Source: Streptomyces lomondensis
GTDB taxonomy: Bacteria; Actinomycetota; Actinomycetes; Streptomycetales; Streptomycetaceae
Reading direction: 5' to 3'
DNA length: 64,000 nucleotides
NCBI RefSeq assembly: GCF_014651035.1
Contig: NZ_BMWC01000004.1
Location: 434,001-498,000, forward strand
Shown here: piece by piece, positions 28,460 through 36,848 of the stretch
Numbering within the stretch: position 1 is the first letter of the stretch
Layout: every line of letters begins with the position of its first letter
Translations under genes and position numbers: made by a program
The notes under the pieces: generated by a model
The model's input: only the letters and a program-made list of their open reading frames with translations
Database searches by the model: none
Told to the model about the DNA's origin: nothing

Positions 28460-29563
28460 GTGAGCACCACCCAGTCCCTCACGGGGCAGACCACCGACCG
28501 CCCCACCGGTGAGAATCTCCTCGAAGTACGCGGTCTCCAGAAGCACTTCCCCATCCGGCAGGGCATCATCTTCCAGCGGCAGATCGGGGCCGTCCACGCC
28601 GTCGACGGCATCGACTTCTCCGTCGGGCCCGGCGAGTCCCTGGGCCTGGTCGGCGAGTCCGGCTGCGGCAAGTCCACCACGGGCCGCCTGATCACCCGGC
28701 TGCTCGAACCCACCGGCGGCTCCGTCGTGTTCGACGGCGAGGACATCACGCACCAGCCGCCCGCCCGGATGCGGGAAGCCCGCCGCAACCTCCAGATGAT
28801 CTTCCAGGATCCGTACTCCTCGCTGAACCCCCGGCACACCGTCGGCACCATCATCGAGACGCCGATGCGGCTCAACGGCATCAACCCGCCCCAGGGCCAC
28901 AAGAAACGCGCCCAGGAACTCCTGGAGACGGTCGGCCTCAACCCCGAGCACTACAACCGCTACCCGAACGAGTTCTCCGGCGGCCAGCGCCAGCGCATCG
29001 GCATCGCACGCTCCCTCGCCCTGCGGCCCAAGCTGATCGTCGCCGACGAACCCGTCTCCGCGCTGGACGTCTCCATCCAGGCGCAGGTCGTCAACCTGCT
29101 CCAGGACCTCCAGCGGGAGTTCGGCATCGCCTTCGTCTTCATCGCCCACGACCTCGCCGTCGTACGGCACTTCTCCGAACGCGTCGCCGTGATGTACCTC
29201 GGCAAGATCGTCGAGGTCGCCGACCGGGAGTCCCTCTACACCCGGCCCCGGCACCCCTACACCCACGCACTGCTGTCCGCCGTCCCCGAGGCGGACCCGG
29301 ACGCCGTCGAGCGGCGCGAGCGCATCCGGCTGGCCGGGGACGTGCCCTCCCCGATCGACCCGCCCTCCGGCTGCCGCTTCCGGACCCGCTGCTGGAAGGC
29401 CCAGGACAAGTGCGCCACCGAGGAACCCCCGCTCGCGCGCGCCGAGGGCAGCCCCTCGGGCCATCTGACCGCCTGCCACTTCCCCGAGGAGCCGACGCTC
29501 GCCCGTGAGGAGGACATCGTCCTGGACCCGGCACTCGGCCAGGGCCTGCCGATTGAGACGTGA
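28460..29563 (+). CDS. Peptide ABC transporter ATPase (DppF/OppF family)
   Basis: A protein of 367 aa from GTG 28460, which has AAGGGAG upstream and follows the previous stop by one base. An in-frame start at 28433 would overlap that gene. Walker A GESGCGKST, signature FSGGQRQR, Walker B IVADEPVSALD and the C-terminal SGCRFRTRCWKAQDKC motif are intact. It pairs with the upstream ATPase. The stop codon falls inside a palindrome that probably belongs to the next gene. Confidence 0.95.
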   Translation: MSTTQSLTGQTTDRPTGENLLEVRGLQKHFPIRQGIIFQRQIGAVHAVDGIDFSVGPGESLGLVGESGCGKSTTGRLITRLLEPTGGSVVFDGEDITHQPPARMREARRNLQMIFQDPYSSLNPRHTVGTIIETPMRLNGINPPQGHKKRAQELLETVGLNPEHYNRYPNEFSGGQRQRIGIARSLALRPKLIVADEPVSALDVSIQAQVVNLLQDLQREFGIAFVFIAHDLAVVRHFSERVAVMYLGKIVEVADRESLYTRPRHPYTHALLSAVPEADPDAVERRERIRLAGDVPSPIDPPSGCRFRTRCWKAQDKCATEEPPLARAEGSPSGHLTACHFPEEPTLAREEDIVLDPALGQGLPIET

Positions 29564-29611
29564 ACGTCTCATCTGAACAGTTCTCCCGAAGATCGAGACA
29601 CTGATGTCTCA
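29554..29611. promoter_or_regulatory. Two copies of the palindrome TGAGACR-N4-YGTCTCA
   Basis: TGAGACG-tgaa-CGTCTCA (29554-29571, perfect 7-bp arms) and GAGACA-ctga-TGTCTC (29595-29610, followed by A 29611) share the consensus. Both are followed by ATCYGAA. Their centres are 40 bp apart, close to four helical turns. They lie 97-154 bp before the Rieske oxygenase start and look like a double operator, TetR-like in size. The first overlaps the stop codon of the ATPase gene. Confidence 0.75.
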
Positions 29612-29707
29612 TCCGAAAGGACTACCCGGATATCAACCGTCGCGGCGATCCGCTACCGAGGGCTCGGGGCGAACCATGAAGGGAACCTGCAGAAAGGTGG
29701 TGGCACG

Positions 29708-30934
29708 ATGCCGCACCGAGAACTCTATTCCCTCCTCGACGAGCTGACGCGCATCGCGGCGCTTCCGCTGGAGCGCGGTGAAACGCTCCCGGCACGGGCT
29801 TACACCAGCGAGGACTTCTACCGCCTGGAGCGGGAGCACATTTTCCGCGCCGACTGGCTGTGCGCCGGGCACGTGGACCAGGTCGCCCGGCCCGGCGACT
29901 ACCTGCGCACCGATGTGCTGGGCGAACCGCTGGTCATCACGCGTGACGAGGACGGTGATCTCCACGCGCTGTCCCGGGTGTGTCGTCACCGGTTCATGGA
30001 TGTGCTTCCGCCGGAGACCACGCCCGAGCAAGGGTCCCTGAAGCGGCTGACGTGCCCGTACCACACGTGGACGTACCGGCTGAACGGTGAGTACGCCGGG
30101 CAGCTGGCCGGTGCCCCCTTGATGGGCAAGGTGGATTTCGACCGTGCGGCGTGCCGGCTCCCCAGGTACCGCCTGGAGGTGTGGAACGGCCTGATCATGA
30201 TCTGCGCCGATCCCGAGGCACCGGCGCTGGGCCCGCAGCTCGACGAGCTGACGGCCAAGCTGGCCCCGTACCGGCTGGCGGACCTGGTCGTGGCCTATAC
30301 GGCCGGCTGGGAGGACATCCCCGCGAACTGGAAGGTGGGACTGGAAAACGGCTCGGAGAACTACCACCACATGGGGAGCCACGCGGCCACCCTCGAGCCG
30401 GTGCTGCCGGGCAGGGACACCGTCGTCGACGAGTGCGACGGACGCTGGTTCACCATGTACACGCCCTTCGCCGCGGACGCCGTGGCGGAGATGGGGACGA
30501 CGGAGGAAGCGGCCGAGGAAGGCGCGCCGGGGGTGATCGGCACCTTGATCCCCGGGCTCGGGGAGCGCGAACTGTCAGGGATGACGATCGCGGGTGTCTT
30601 CCCCCACCTGGCGATGGCCCTCCTGCCGGACAGCGTGACGTTCCTGCGGCAGATTCCCACGGGCCCGGGTACCCACGACGCCCACTTCACGGTGCTCGTG
30701 CCGGCCGAGGTCCGGGACAAGCCGGGATTCGACGCCTACGTGGACGCCGCGCGTCAGCAGCTGGAGACCATCCAGAGCGAGGATCTGGTGGCCATCCGGG
30801 GTGTGCAGCGGGGATTGGCCACCGATCCGGGGCCGTCGGGCGGACGCTTCTCACACCTGGAGCGTCCTCTGTGGCAGTTCCAGCGCTATCTCGCCGACCG
30901 CATCGTGGAACACATGCCATCAGCCACCCCCTAG
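29708..30934 (+). CDS. Rieske-type aromatic-ring/alkylammonium oxygenase, alpha subunit
   Basis: A protein of 408 aa. The Rieske [2Fe-2S] ligands are CRH (about residue 96) and CPYH (about 117). The mononuclear iron site is ENYHHMGSH near residue 220, with the usual His pair, and a later Asp is likely the third ligand. Length and layout fit GbcA/carnitine-oxygenase-like and related Rieske proteins. The substrate cannot be told from sequence. No beta subunit or reductase gene is adjacent, so electrons must come from elsewhere. AAAGGTGG precedes the ATG. The double operator upstream suggests inducible expression. Confidence 0.88.
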   Translation: MPHRELYSLLDELTRIAALPLERGETLPARAYTSEDFYRLEREHIFRADWLCAGHVDQVARPGDYLRTDVLGEPLVITRDEDGDLHALSRVCRHRFMDVLPPETTPEQGSLKRLTCPYHTWTYRLNGEYAGQLAGAPLMGKVDFDRAACRLPRYRLEVWNGLIMICADPEAPALGPQLDELTAKLAPYRLADLVVAYTAGWEDIPANWKVGLENGSENYHHMGSHAATLEPVLPGRDTVVDECDGRWFTMYTPFAADAVAEMGTTEEAAEEGAPGVIGTLIPGLGERELSGMTIAGVFPHLAMALLPDSVTFLRQIPTGPGTHDAHFTVLVPAEVRDKPGFDAYVDAARQQLETIQSEDLVAIRGVQRGLATDPGPSGGRFSHLERPLWQFQRYLADRIVEHMPSATP

Positions 30935-31657
30935 GCCGGCCACCCCCTGGTCCGGACGCCCGCGCGCCGCGTTCCGCAGTGCGCGGGACGCCCCGGCCGT
31001 CACCGGATCCCCGTGACCGAAGCAGGCCACGTCCGCGCCGAGGTCCGCCAGCCTCCCGCAGGCGGCGAGGACCTGGCCGCGATCGAGGTTGAAGACCCCG
31101 GGGATGACCGTGCCGTCCACGGGTGACGCCGCCACCGTGTCACCCGTGAACAGCACCCCGTGCTCCGGGAGATGGAGCGCGACGCTGCCGTGCGTGTGCC
31201 CCGGCACATGGACCACGTGCGCCCCGCCGCCCACGTCCAGCACCTCGCCGCCGGACAGCTCCGTGACCTCCGCCGGCCGGGCGAAGTCCCCCTCGGGCAG
31301 GAGTCTCGCCGCCCGCTCGTGCAGCGGCCGCTCCCAGTCCTCGAACGCCGGCGGCGGGCCCGGGACGTCACCCCGTACGGCAGGGGCGTCGAGCCGGTGG
31401 GCCAGCACCTCGGCACCGCTGAGCGCCGCGAACTCGCCCGCCCCGCCCACATGGTCCTCGTGGAAGTGCGTGAGCAGGATCCGCCGTACGTCCCGGGGAT
31501 CCCGGCCGAGGGCGGTCACCGCCTCGGCGATCCGGGCCCCGGAGCCCGCCGGGCCGGCGTCGATCAGCGTCAGCTCGTCGCCGTCGCGCCACAGATAGGC
31601 CTGGCCGACCGGGAAGCGCAGCAGATGGAGGCGGGGGAGGAGTTCGACGACGTCCAT
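30920..31657 (-). CDS. MBL-fold metallo-hydrolase
   Basis: A protein of 245 aa. The zinc motif THFHEDH is at about residue 62, followed by later metal residues HVPGHTHGS and FTGD, and a final His in CFGHGDP. These are complete for a di-metal glyoxalase II-like or lactonase-like hydrolase. The N-terminus VELLPRLHLLRFPVGQAYLW is typical. It overlaps the oxygenase gene's end by 15 bp, convergent. The substrate is unknown. Confidence 0.87.
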   Translation of the reverse strand: MDVVELLPRLHLLRFPVGQAYLWRDGDELTLIDAGPAGSGARIAEAVTALGRDPRDVRRILLTHFHEDHVGGAGEFAALSGAEVLAHRLDAPAVRGDVPGPPPAFEDWERPLHERAARLLPEGDFARPAEVTELSGGEVLDVGGGAHVVHVPGHTHGSVALHLPEHGVLFTGDTVAASPVDGTVIPGVFNLDRGQVLAACGRLADLGADVACFGHGDPVTAGASRALRNAARGRPDQGVAGLGGG

Positions 31658-31671
31658 GGGACGACCGTAGG

Positions 31672-31700
31672 AAAGGCCCCCGTCCGAGGACGAGGGCCTT
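31672..31700 (-). terminator. Terminator after the M20 peptidase gene
   Basis: AAGGCCC (31672-31678) pairs with GGGCCTT (31694-31700), and CGTCC pairs with GGACG inside. It is read on the minus strand after the peptidase stop and before the MBL gene start. Confidence 0.7.
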
Positions 31701-31718
31701 CTGCTGTGGGCAGAGCCG

Positions 31719-33074
31719 TCAGCTCGCCGCGTAGTTCCGCAGGAACAGCGCCTCCGCCACCGACAGCCGCTCCAGCTCCTCCGGGGACACGCTCTCGTTC
31801 ACCGCGTGGATCTGGGCCTCCGGCTCGCTCAGCCCGATGAGCAGGATCTCCGCGCGCGGGTACAGGGCGGCGAGGGTGTTGCACAGAGGGATCGAGCCGC
31901 CCTGACCGGCGTACTGCATCTCCTGCCCCGGGTACGCCACCGCCATCGCCTCCGCCATGGCCTGGTACGCCGGGCTGGAGGTGTCGGCGCGGAAGGCCTG
32001 GCCCTGGCCTATCTGCTCGGTGCTCACCCGCGCGCCCCACGGCGTGCGCGCCTCCAGGTGCGCCTGGAGCAGCTTGGCCGCCCCGGCCGCGTCCACACCC
32101 GGCGGCACCCGCAGGCTGACCAGCGCACGGGCGCTCGCCTGCACGGACGGGGTGGCGCCGACGACGGGCGGGCAGTCGATGCCGAGCACGGTCACGGCCG
32201 GGCGCGCCCAGATGCGGTCGGCGACCGTCCCGGACCCGATCAGCTGGACACCGTCCAGCACCTTGGCGTCCTGCCGGAACTGCTCCTCGTCGTACTGGAG
32301 CCCGTCCCAGGCCGCGTCGCCGGTGAGGCCGTCGACGGTCGTCGAGCCGTCCTCGGCGCGCAGCGAGTCCAGGACGCGGATGAGGGCGGCCAGCGCGTCG
32401 GGCGCGGCACCGCCGAACTGGCCCGAGTGCAGGTTGCCGGCGAGCGTGTCGATCCGCACCCGGACCAGCGTCATACCGCGCAGGGTGGAGGTGACGGTCG
32501 GCAGGCCGACCCGGAAGTTGCCCGCGTCGCCGATGACGATCGCGTCCGCCTCCAGCAGATCCGGGTGCTCCTCGGCGTACCGTTCCAGACCGCCCGTGCC
32601 CTGCTCCTCCGAGCCCTCGGCGATCACCTTGACGTTGACCGGCACGCCGCCGTTCGCCCGCAGCGCGCGCAGCGCCAGCAGGTGCATGATCACACCGCCC
32701 TTGCAGTCGGCGGCCCCGCGCCCGTACCAGCGCCCGTCCCGCTCGGTCAGCTCGAACGGCGGGGTCGTCCAGCCGGCCTCGTCCAGCGGCGGCTGCACGT
32801 CGTAGTGGGCGTAGAGCAGGACGGTCTTCGCGCCCGCCGGGCCGGGCAGGTAGCCGTAGACCGACTGCGTGCCGTCCGGGGTGTCGAGCAGTGCCACGTC
32901 CTGGAAGCCCTCGGCGGCGAGCGCGTCCGCGACCCAGCGGGCGGCACCCTCGCTCTCGCTCCTCGGGAACTGGTCGAAGTCGGCCACCGACCGGAAGGCC
33001 ACCAGTTCGGTGAGCTCCCGCTTCGCCCTGGGCATCAGCGAGGCGACGGTCGCGGCGACCGGATTCGACGACAT
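31719..33074 (-). CDS. M20-family dipeptidase
   Basis: A protein of 451 aa. Metal-binding residues are visible: HYDVQP (His, Asp), GRGAADCKGG (bridging Asp), EGSEEQG (catalytic Glu pair), DAGNF and the C-terminal HAVNE. The layout fits CPG2/PepV-like cytosolic dipeptidases. ATG 33074 follows GAGGAG. A much longer open frame continues upstream but is antisense to the next gene. The peptide importer 2 kb away could feed it, but this is only a suggestion. Confidence 0.9.
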   Translation of the reverse strand: MSSNPVAATVASLMPRAKRELTELVAFRSVADFDQFPRSESEGAARWVADALAAEGFQDVALLDTPDGTQSVYGYLPGPAGAKTVLLYAHYDVQPPLDEAGWTTPPFELTERDGRWYGRGAADCKGGVIMHLLALRALRANGGVPVNVKVIAEGSEEQGTGGLERYAEEHPDLLEADAIVIGDAGNFRVGLPTVTSTLRGMTLVRVRIDTLAGNLHSGQFGGAAPDALAALIRVLDSLRAEDGSTTVDGLTGDAAWDGLQYDEEQFRQDAKVLDGVQLIGSGTVADRIWARPAVTVLGIDCPPVVGATPSVQASARALVSLRVPPGVDAAGAAKLLQAHLEARTPWGARVSTEQIGQGQAFRADTSSPAYQAMAEAMAVAYPGQEMQYAGQGGSIPLCNTLAALYPRAEILLIGLSEPEAQIHAVNESVSPEELERLSVAEALFLRNYAAS

Positions 33075-33206
33075 GGGCACGCTCCTCGTGGGTGCGACGT
33101 TGTAGCGGTGAGTGCCGTAGATCCTCCCACAGCGGCCCGTGCCCGGGTCGGCCGTAGGATGCGGGAGGTAGCAGCGGCAGCGGCTTGATCGGAGCAGTAG
33201 ACCATC

Positions 33207-34448
33207 GTGAGCAGCGAGAACTCTTCGGCGGACGACGTGCGGCAGGTGTGGGACGTCGTCGTGGTGGGCGCGGGACCGGCGGGCGCTTCGGCCGCGTACG
33301 CGGCGGCGGTCGCCGGGAGACGCGTGCTGTTGCTGGAGAAGGCGGAGCTGCCGCGGTACAAGACGTGCGGCGGCGGCATCATCGGCCCCTCGCGCGATGC
33401 CCTGCCCCCCGGCTTCGAGCTGCCGCTCAGGGACCGGGTGCACGCGGTGACGTTCTCGAACAACGGCCGCTTCACGCGGACGCGCCGGTCCAAGCAGATG
33501 CTGTTCGGGCTGATCAACCGGCCCGAGTTCGACCAGCAGCTCGTCGAGCACGCGCAGAAGGCGGGCGCCGAGCTGCGTACGGGCGTCACGGTCCAGCGCG
33601 TCGAGCAGCACGGCTCGGCGGTGCCGGACCGGCGCACGGTCGCGGTCGTGCTCCAGGGCGGAGAGGTCCTGCTCGCGCGGTCCGTGGTCGGCGCGGACGG
33701 CAGCGCCAGCCGCATAGGTGCCCATGTCGGGGTCAAGGTGGACCAGGTGGATCTGGGCCTGGAGGCGGAGATCCCGGTGCCGGAGACCGTCGCCGAGGAC
33801 TGGAAGGGGCGGGTGCTCATCGACTGGGGCCCCATGCCCGGCAGTTACGGCTGGGTCTTCCCGAAGGGCGACACCCTGACGGTCGGGGTGATCTCGGCGC
33901 GGGGCGAAGGCGCCGCGACGAAGCGGTACCTGGAGGACTTCATCGGACGGCTGGGCCTCGCCGGCTTCGAGCCGAGCATCTCCTCCGGGCACCTGACCCG
34001 CTGCCGCGCCGACGACTCGCCGCTGTCCCGGGGGCGGGTGCTGGTGTGCGGCGACGCGGCGGGGCTGCTGGAGCCGTGGACCCGCGAGGGCATCTCCTTC
34101 GCGCTGCGGTCCGGCCGGCTCGCGGGGGAGTGGGCGGTGCGGATCGCCGAGGCGCACGACGCGGTGGACACGCGCCGGCAGGCCCTCAACTACGCGTTCG
34201 CGGTCAAGGCCGGGCTGGGCGTGGAGATGAGCATCGGCAAACGGCTGCTGACGGTGTTCGAGCGCCGCCCCGGCCTGTTCCACGCGGTGCTGACGGGCTT
34301 CCGCCCGGCCTGGAAGGCGTTCAAGGACATCACCCGGGGCGCCACGTCGCTGGGCGAGATCGTCCGCACGCATCCGGTCGCCCAGCGGGCCCTGACCGCC
34401 CTGGACCGCCGCCCCGTGACGACCGACGAGGTCAGCCCGTCACCGTGA
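33207..34448 (+). CDS. Geranylgeranyl reductase-family FAD-dependent oxidoreductase
   Basis: A protein of 413 aa. The FAD motif VVVVGAGPAGASAAYAAA sits near residue 17. The GGR-family signature RYKTCGGGI near residue 52 follows, then the second FAD motif VCGDAAGLLEPWTREGI near residue 283. Family members reduce polyprenyl chains of lipids or quinones; others act in secondary metabolism. GTG 33207 has GGAG at some distance. It overlaps the nitroreductase gene by 17 bp, tail to tail. Confidence 0.87.
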   Translation: MSSENSSADDVRQVWDVVVVGAGPAGASAAYAAAVAGRRVLLLEKAELPRYKTCGGGIIGPSRDALPPGFELPLRDRVHAVTFSNNGRFTRTRRSKQMLFGLINRPEFDQQLVEHAQKAGAELRTGVTVQRVEQHGSAVPDRRTVAVVLQGGEVLLARSVVGADGSASRIGAHVGVKVDQVDLGLEAEIPVPETVAEDWKGRVLIDWGPMPGSYGWVFPKGDTLTVGVISARGEGAATKRYLEDFIGRLGLAGFEPSISSGHLTRCRADDSPLSRGRVLVCGDAAGLLEPWTREGISFALRSGRLAGEWAVRIAEAHDAVDTRRQALNYAFAVKAGLGVEMSIGKRLLTVFERRPGLFHAVLTGFRPAWKAFKDITRGATSLGEIVRTHPVAQRALTALDRRPVTTDEVSPSP

Positions 34449-34881
34449 TCTCGAAGACCGGGTGGTCGGGGGCGATGCGGCGCAGCTCGGCGTCCGGGGA
34501 GTCGGGTCCGACTCCGTTGAAGAAGACCCCGACCTCCGCCTTCCAGCGCTTGAGGTAGGCGCGCAGGATCGGTGCCTTGTCGTCGTCGGCCACCTCCGTC
34601 GCGGAGAACGTGTCCACGTGCTTGCCGAGGTGCAGTTCGCCGCCGCCCGCGGCGCGCATGTTGTGCGTCCACTGGACGTGGCCGCGGGGGGCGACCAGGT
34701 ACTGCCGGCCGTCGAGGGTCAGCAGGTTGACCGGTGTGGTGCGCCACTGGCCGCTCTTGCGGCCGCGGACGGCGAGGACGCGGGAGCCCCAGACGCTGAT
34801 GCCGCGGCGGGTCAGCCAGGCCACGAAGCGGTTGAAGACGTTGACCGTGAGCCAGCCGGGCTTCTGGACGTGTGCGGACAT
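34432..34881 (-). CDS. F420-type (deazaflavin-dependent) nitroreductase-family protein
   Basis: A protein of 149 aa with the Ddn-like split-barrel layout: RKSGQWRTTPVNLLTLDGRQYLVAPRG with the Lys/Arg cofactor contacts, and the W-x-x-N segment (VQWTHNMRAAG). Such enzymes use reduced F420 to reduce quinones or other acceptors. GGGGGA precedes the ATG. It is divergent from the TetR gene, and the first operator boxes lie 21-52 bp upstream of its start, so it is the probable target of that repressor. Confidence 0.85.
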   Translation of the reverse strand: MSAHVQKPGWLTVNVFNRFVAWLTRRGISVWGSRVLAVRGRKSGQWRTTPVNLLTLDGRQYLVAPRGHVQWTHNMRAAGGGELHLGKHVDTFSATEVADDDKAPILRAYLKRWKAEVGVFFNGVGPDSPDAELRRIAPDHPVFEITVTG

Positions 34882-34901
34882 GGGGTCCCCCTGGTGTGTG
34901 T

Positions 34902-35048
34902 GGAGCGGTGCTCTCTTTTGTGAGCACTGCTCTCGCTGTCGTTGACGTCAGTCTGCACGAGAGCGGTGCACTAAAGCAAGAGCAGTGCTCTGGTTTCGGG
35001 TCGGCGCTCTCGTAGCAGATCGACGCTCTCGTTTGTGTGCACTGCTCT
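34902..35048. promoter_or_regulatory. Phased array of seven TetR-type operator boxes
   Basis: Boxes of the form AGAGCA-N-TGCTCT are centred at 34908, 34927, 34966, 34985, 35004, 35023 and 35042. The best copy is AGAGCAGTGCTCT (34979-34991). Others are GGAGCGGTGCTCT, TGAGCACTGCTCT, AGAGCGGTGCACT and TGTGCACTGCTCT, and two are degenerate (GGGTCGGCGCTCT and AGATCGACGCTCT). The last five are exactly 19 bp apart, and the first pair is also 19 bp apart. The array fills the gap between the divergent nitroreductase and TetR genes. TTGACG at 34942-34947 sits in the one break. Confidence 0.85.
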
Positions 35049-35071
35049 GCTTTCATGGCACACTGCCCCGC

Positions 35072-35797
35072 ATGAGCACCGCACACGGCGCCCGCGCCCG
35101 GGCCAGGATCGAAGTCACCGCGGCCATCAAGGACGAGGCCCGCAGACAGCTCGCGGCCGAGGGCGCCGCCAGGCTCTCCCTGCGCGCGGTGGCCCGCGAA
35201 CTCGGCATGGTCTCCTCCGCGCTGTACCGGTACTTCCCCAGCCGTGACGACCTGCTGACCGCCCTCATCATCGACGCCTACGACTCCCTCGGCGAGAGCG
35301 CCGAGGCGGCCCACGAGGCGGCCGCCGGTGCCGGGCCCCTGGAGCGCTGGATCACCGTGTGCGAGGCGGTGCGCGGCTGGGCGCTCGGTCACCCGCACGA
35401 GTACGCGCTCATCTACGGGTCGCCCGTCCCCGGCTACACCGCGCCCGACACCACCGTCCCGGCCGCCGCCAGGGTCGGCAACCTCCTCATCGGCATCCTG
35501 CGCGACGCCTACCGCGGCCTCGGACTGGCCCGGCCCGCGCTGCCGGCGGACCTGCGTCCGGAGGCCGAGCGGATGGCCGCCGACCTCGCACCGGACCTCC
35601 CGCCCGAGGTGGTGACGGCCCTGGTCGCGGCCTGGGCCCAGCTGTACGGGCTGGTCGGGTTCGAGCTGTTCGGGCAGTTCAACCGGGTGGTGGAGGACCG
35701 GGAGACGTTCTTCCGGCACGCGGTGAGGCAACTCGCCCATGGGGTGGGGTTGGTGTATCCGCAGAAGGGGCGTGCCCCGCAGCGTCCCGCGTCTTAG
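35072..35797 (+). CDS. TetR-family transcriptional regulator
   Basis: A protein of 241 aa. The helix-turn-helix is LSLRAVARELGMVSSALYRYF (residues about 35-56), followed by the usual SRDDLLTALI helix. The C-terminal WHG-like ligand domain contains ERWITVCEAVRGWALGHPHEYALIYGSPVPGY, as in the TetR_C_13/WHG group. ATG 35072 was chosen because operator boxes run up to 35048. It almost certainly binds the array upstream and controls itself and the nitroreductase gene. Confidence 0.9.
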   Translation: MSTAHGARARARIEVTAAIKDEARRQLAAEGAARLSLRAVARELGMVSSALYRYFPSRDDLLTALIIDAYDSLGESAEAAHEAAAGAGPLERWITVCEAVRGWALGHPHEYALIYGSPVPGYTAPDTTVPAAARVGNLLIGILRDAYRGLGLARPALPADLRPEAERMAADLAPDLPPEVVTALVAAWAQLYGLVGFELFGQFNRVVEDRETFFRHAVRQLAHGVGLVYPQKGRAPQRPAS

Positions 35798-35802
35798 GGC
35801 CG

Positions 35803-35915
35803 GGTGGCGACGGCCTGCCGGGGCCGGCGGCGACGGCCTCCCGGGGACGGACGGGCGGGAGAACCGCTCCGCGCGCCGGGCCGGAGGCCGCCCGTCGTGG
35901 CGGGCCGGAGGCCGC
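35803..35915. repeat. Two pairs of short direct repeats in a convergent gap
   Basis: GGYGGCGACGGCCTSCCGGGG occurs at 35803-35823 and 35826-35846 (two differences). GGGCCGGAGGCCGC occurs exactly at 35878-35891 and 35902-35915. The 128-bp gap between the TetR and SARP genes is otherwise empty. GGCCGGAGGCC-like units are partly palindromic and may help termination. Confidence 0.7.
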
Positions 35916-35925
35916 TCGGTGCCTC

Positions 35926-36720
35926 TCAGGCCACCGGCACCGCAGGCCCGGGCAGCAGCGCCGGATCCTGGCGCAGGACCCGGGTGTGCAGGGACCGCAG
36001 GCCGGGCCCCGGGTCCGCGCCCATCGCGTCGGCTAGCCGCCGCCGTGCCTCCTCGTACACGGTGAGCGCGTCCGCCGGGCGGCCGGTGCGGCACAGGGCG
36101 AGCATCAGCAGTTCGGCGAGACGTTCGCGCAGCGGGTGGGCCGCGACGAGCCGGACGAGTTCGTGGACGTACTCGAAGGAGCGGCCGAGCGCGATCTCGC
36201 CCTCCAGCCGCGCTTCGAGGACCGTGAGCCGCTTCTCGGTCCAGCGCAGCCGCTCCGCGGTGAGGTACGGCGCGTGCAGGCCCTCGGCGAAGTCGCCGTG
36301 CCACAACTCCTCGGCGCGGTGGGCCAGTTCCACCGCACGCCGCACCTCGCCGGCCTGCCGTGCCGCGAGCGCCTCGTCCACCAGCAGCCGGCGCTCCGCC
36401 AGGTCGTCGACGCGGACGCCGGTCAGCCGGTAACCGGACCCGGTCCAGGACAGCTCGGGTCCGTCCCCGAGGGCGCGGCGCAGCCCGGAGACGTACTTCT
36501 GCACCAGGTTGCGCACATGTACCGGCGGCGCGCCGCCCCACACGGCCTCGACCAGACCGTCGTACGAGATCGGGCGGCCCTCCTGGAGCAGCAGGACGGC
36601 GAGCACCGCCCGCTGCTTCGGCGGGCCGAGCGGGATCTCCGCGCCGTCGCGCAACGCGCGCAGCGGGCCGAGCAGTTCGATGCGCACGGTGTGCGAGGTC
36701 CCGGACGTCTGCTCAGCCAT
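35926..36720 (-). CDS. SARP-type (AfsR/BTAD) transcriptional activator
   Basis: A protein of 264 aa. An OmpR-like winged helix domain (RIELLGPLRALRDGAEIPLGPPKQRAVLAVLLL, then HVRNLVQKYVSGLRRAL) is followed by the bacterial transcriptional activation domain (residues about 110-250, ending RLADAMGADPGPGLRSLHTRVL). SARPs usually activate antibiotic pathways. Here the divergent MMPL transporter is the only neighbour. TACGCT lies 6 nt before ATG 36720 on the minus strand, suggesting a leaderless transcript. Confidence 0.9.
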   Translation of the reverse strand: MAEQTSGTSHTVRIELLGPLRALRDGAEIPLGPPKQRAVLAVLLLQEGRPISYDGLVEAVWGGAPPVHVRNLVQKYVSGLRRALGDGPELSWTGSGYRLTGVRVDDLAERRLLVDEALAARQAGEVRRAVELAHRAEELWHGDFAEGLHAPYLTAERLRWTEKRLTVLEARLEGEIALGRSFEYVHELVRLVAAHPLRERLAELLMLALCRTGRPADALTVYEEARRRLADAMGADPGPGLRSLHTRVLRQDPALLPGPAVPVA

Positions 36721-36848
36721 GCGTCGAGCGTATCCCGAGCCCCGCGTTCCTGTGGATCTTCCAGTGGGCCTTCCAGCGGCCGGGCCGACGGTGTTCGCAG
36801 ACCGAAGTCCCCGCGACTTCCCCGCCACTCGCTGCGAAAGGCCACCTC

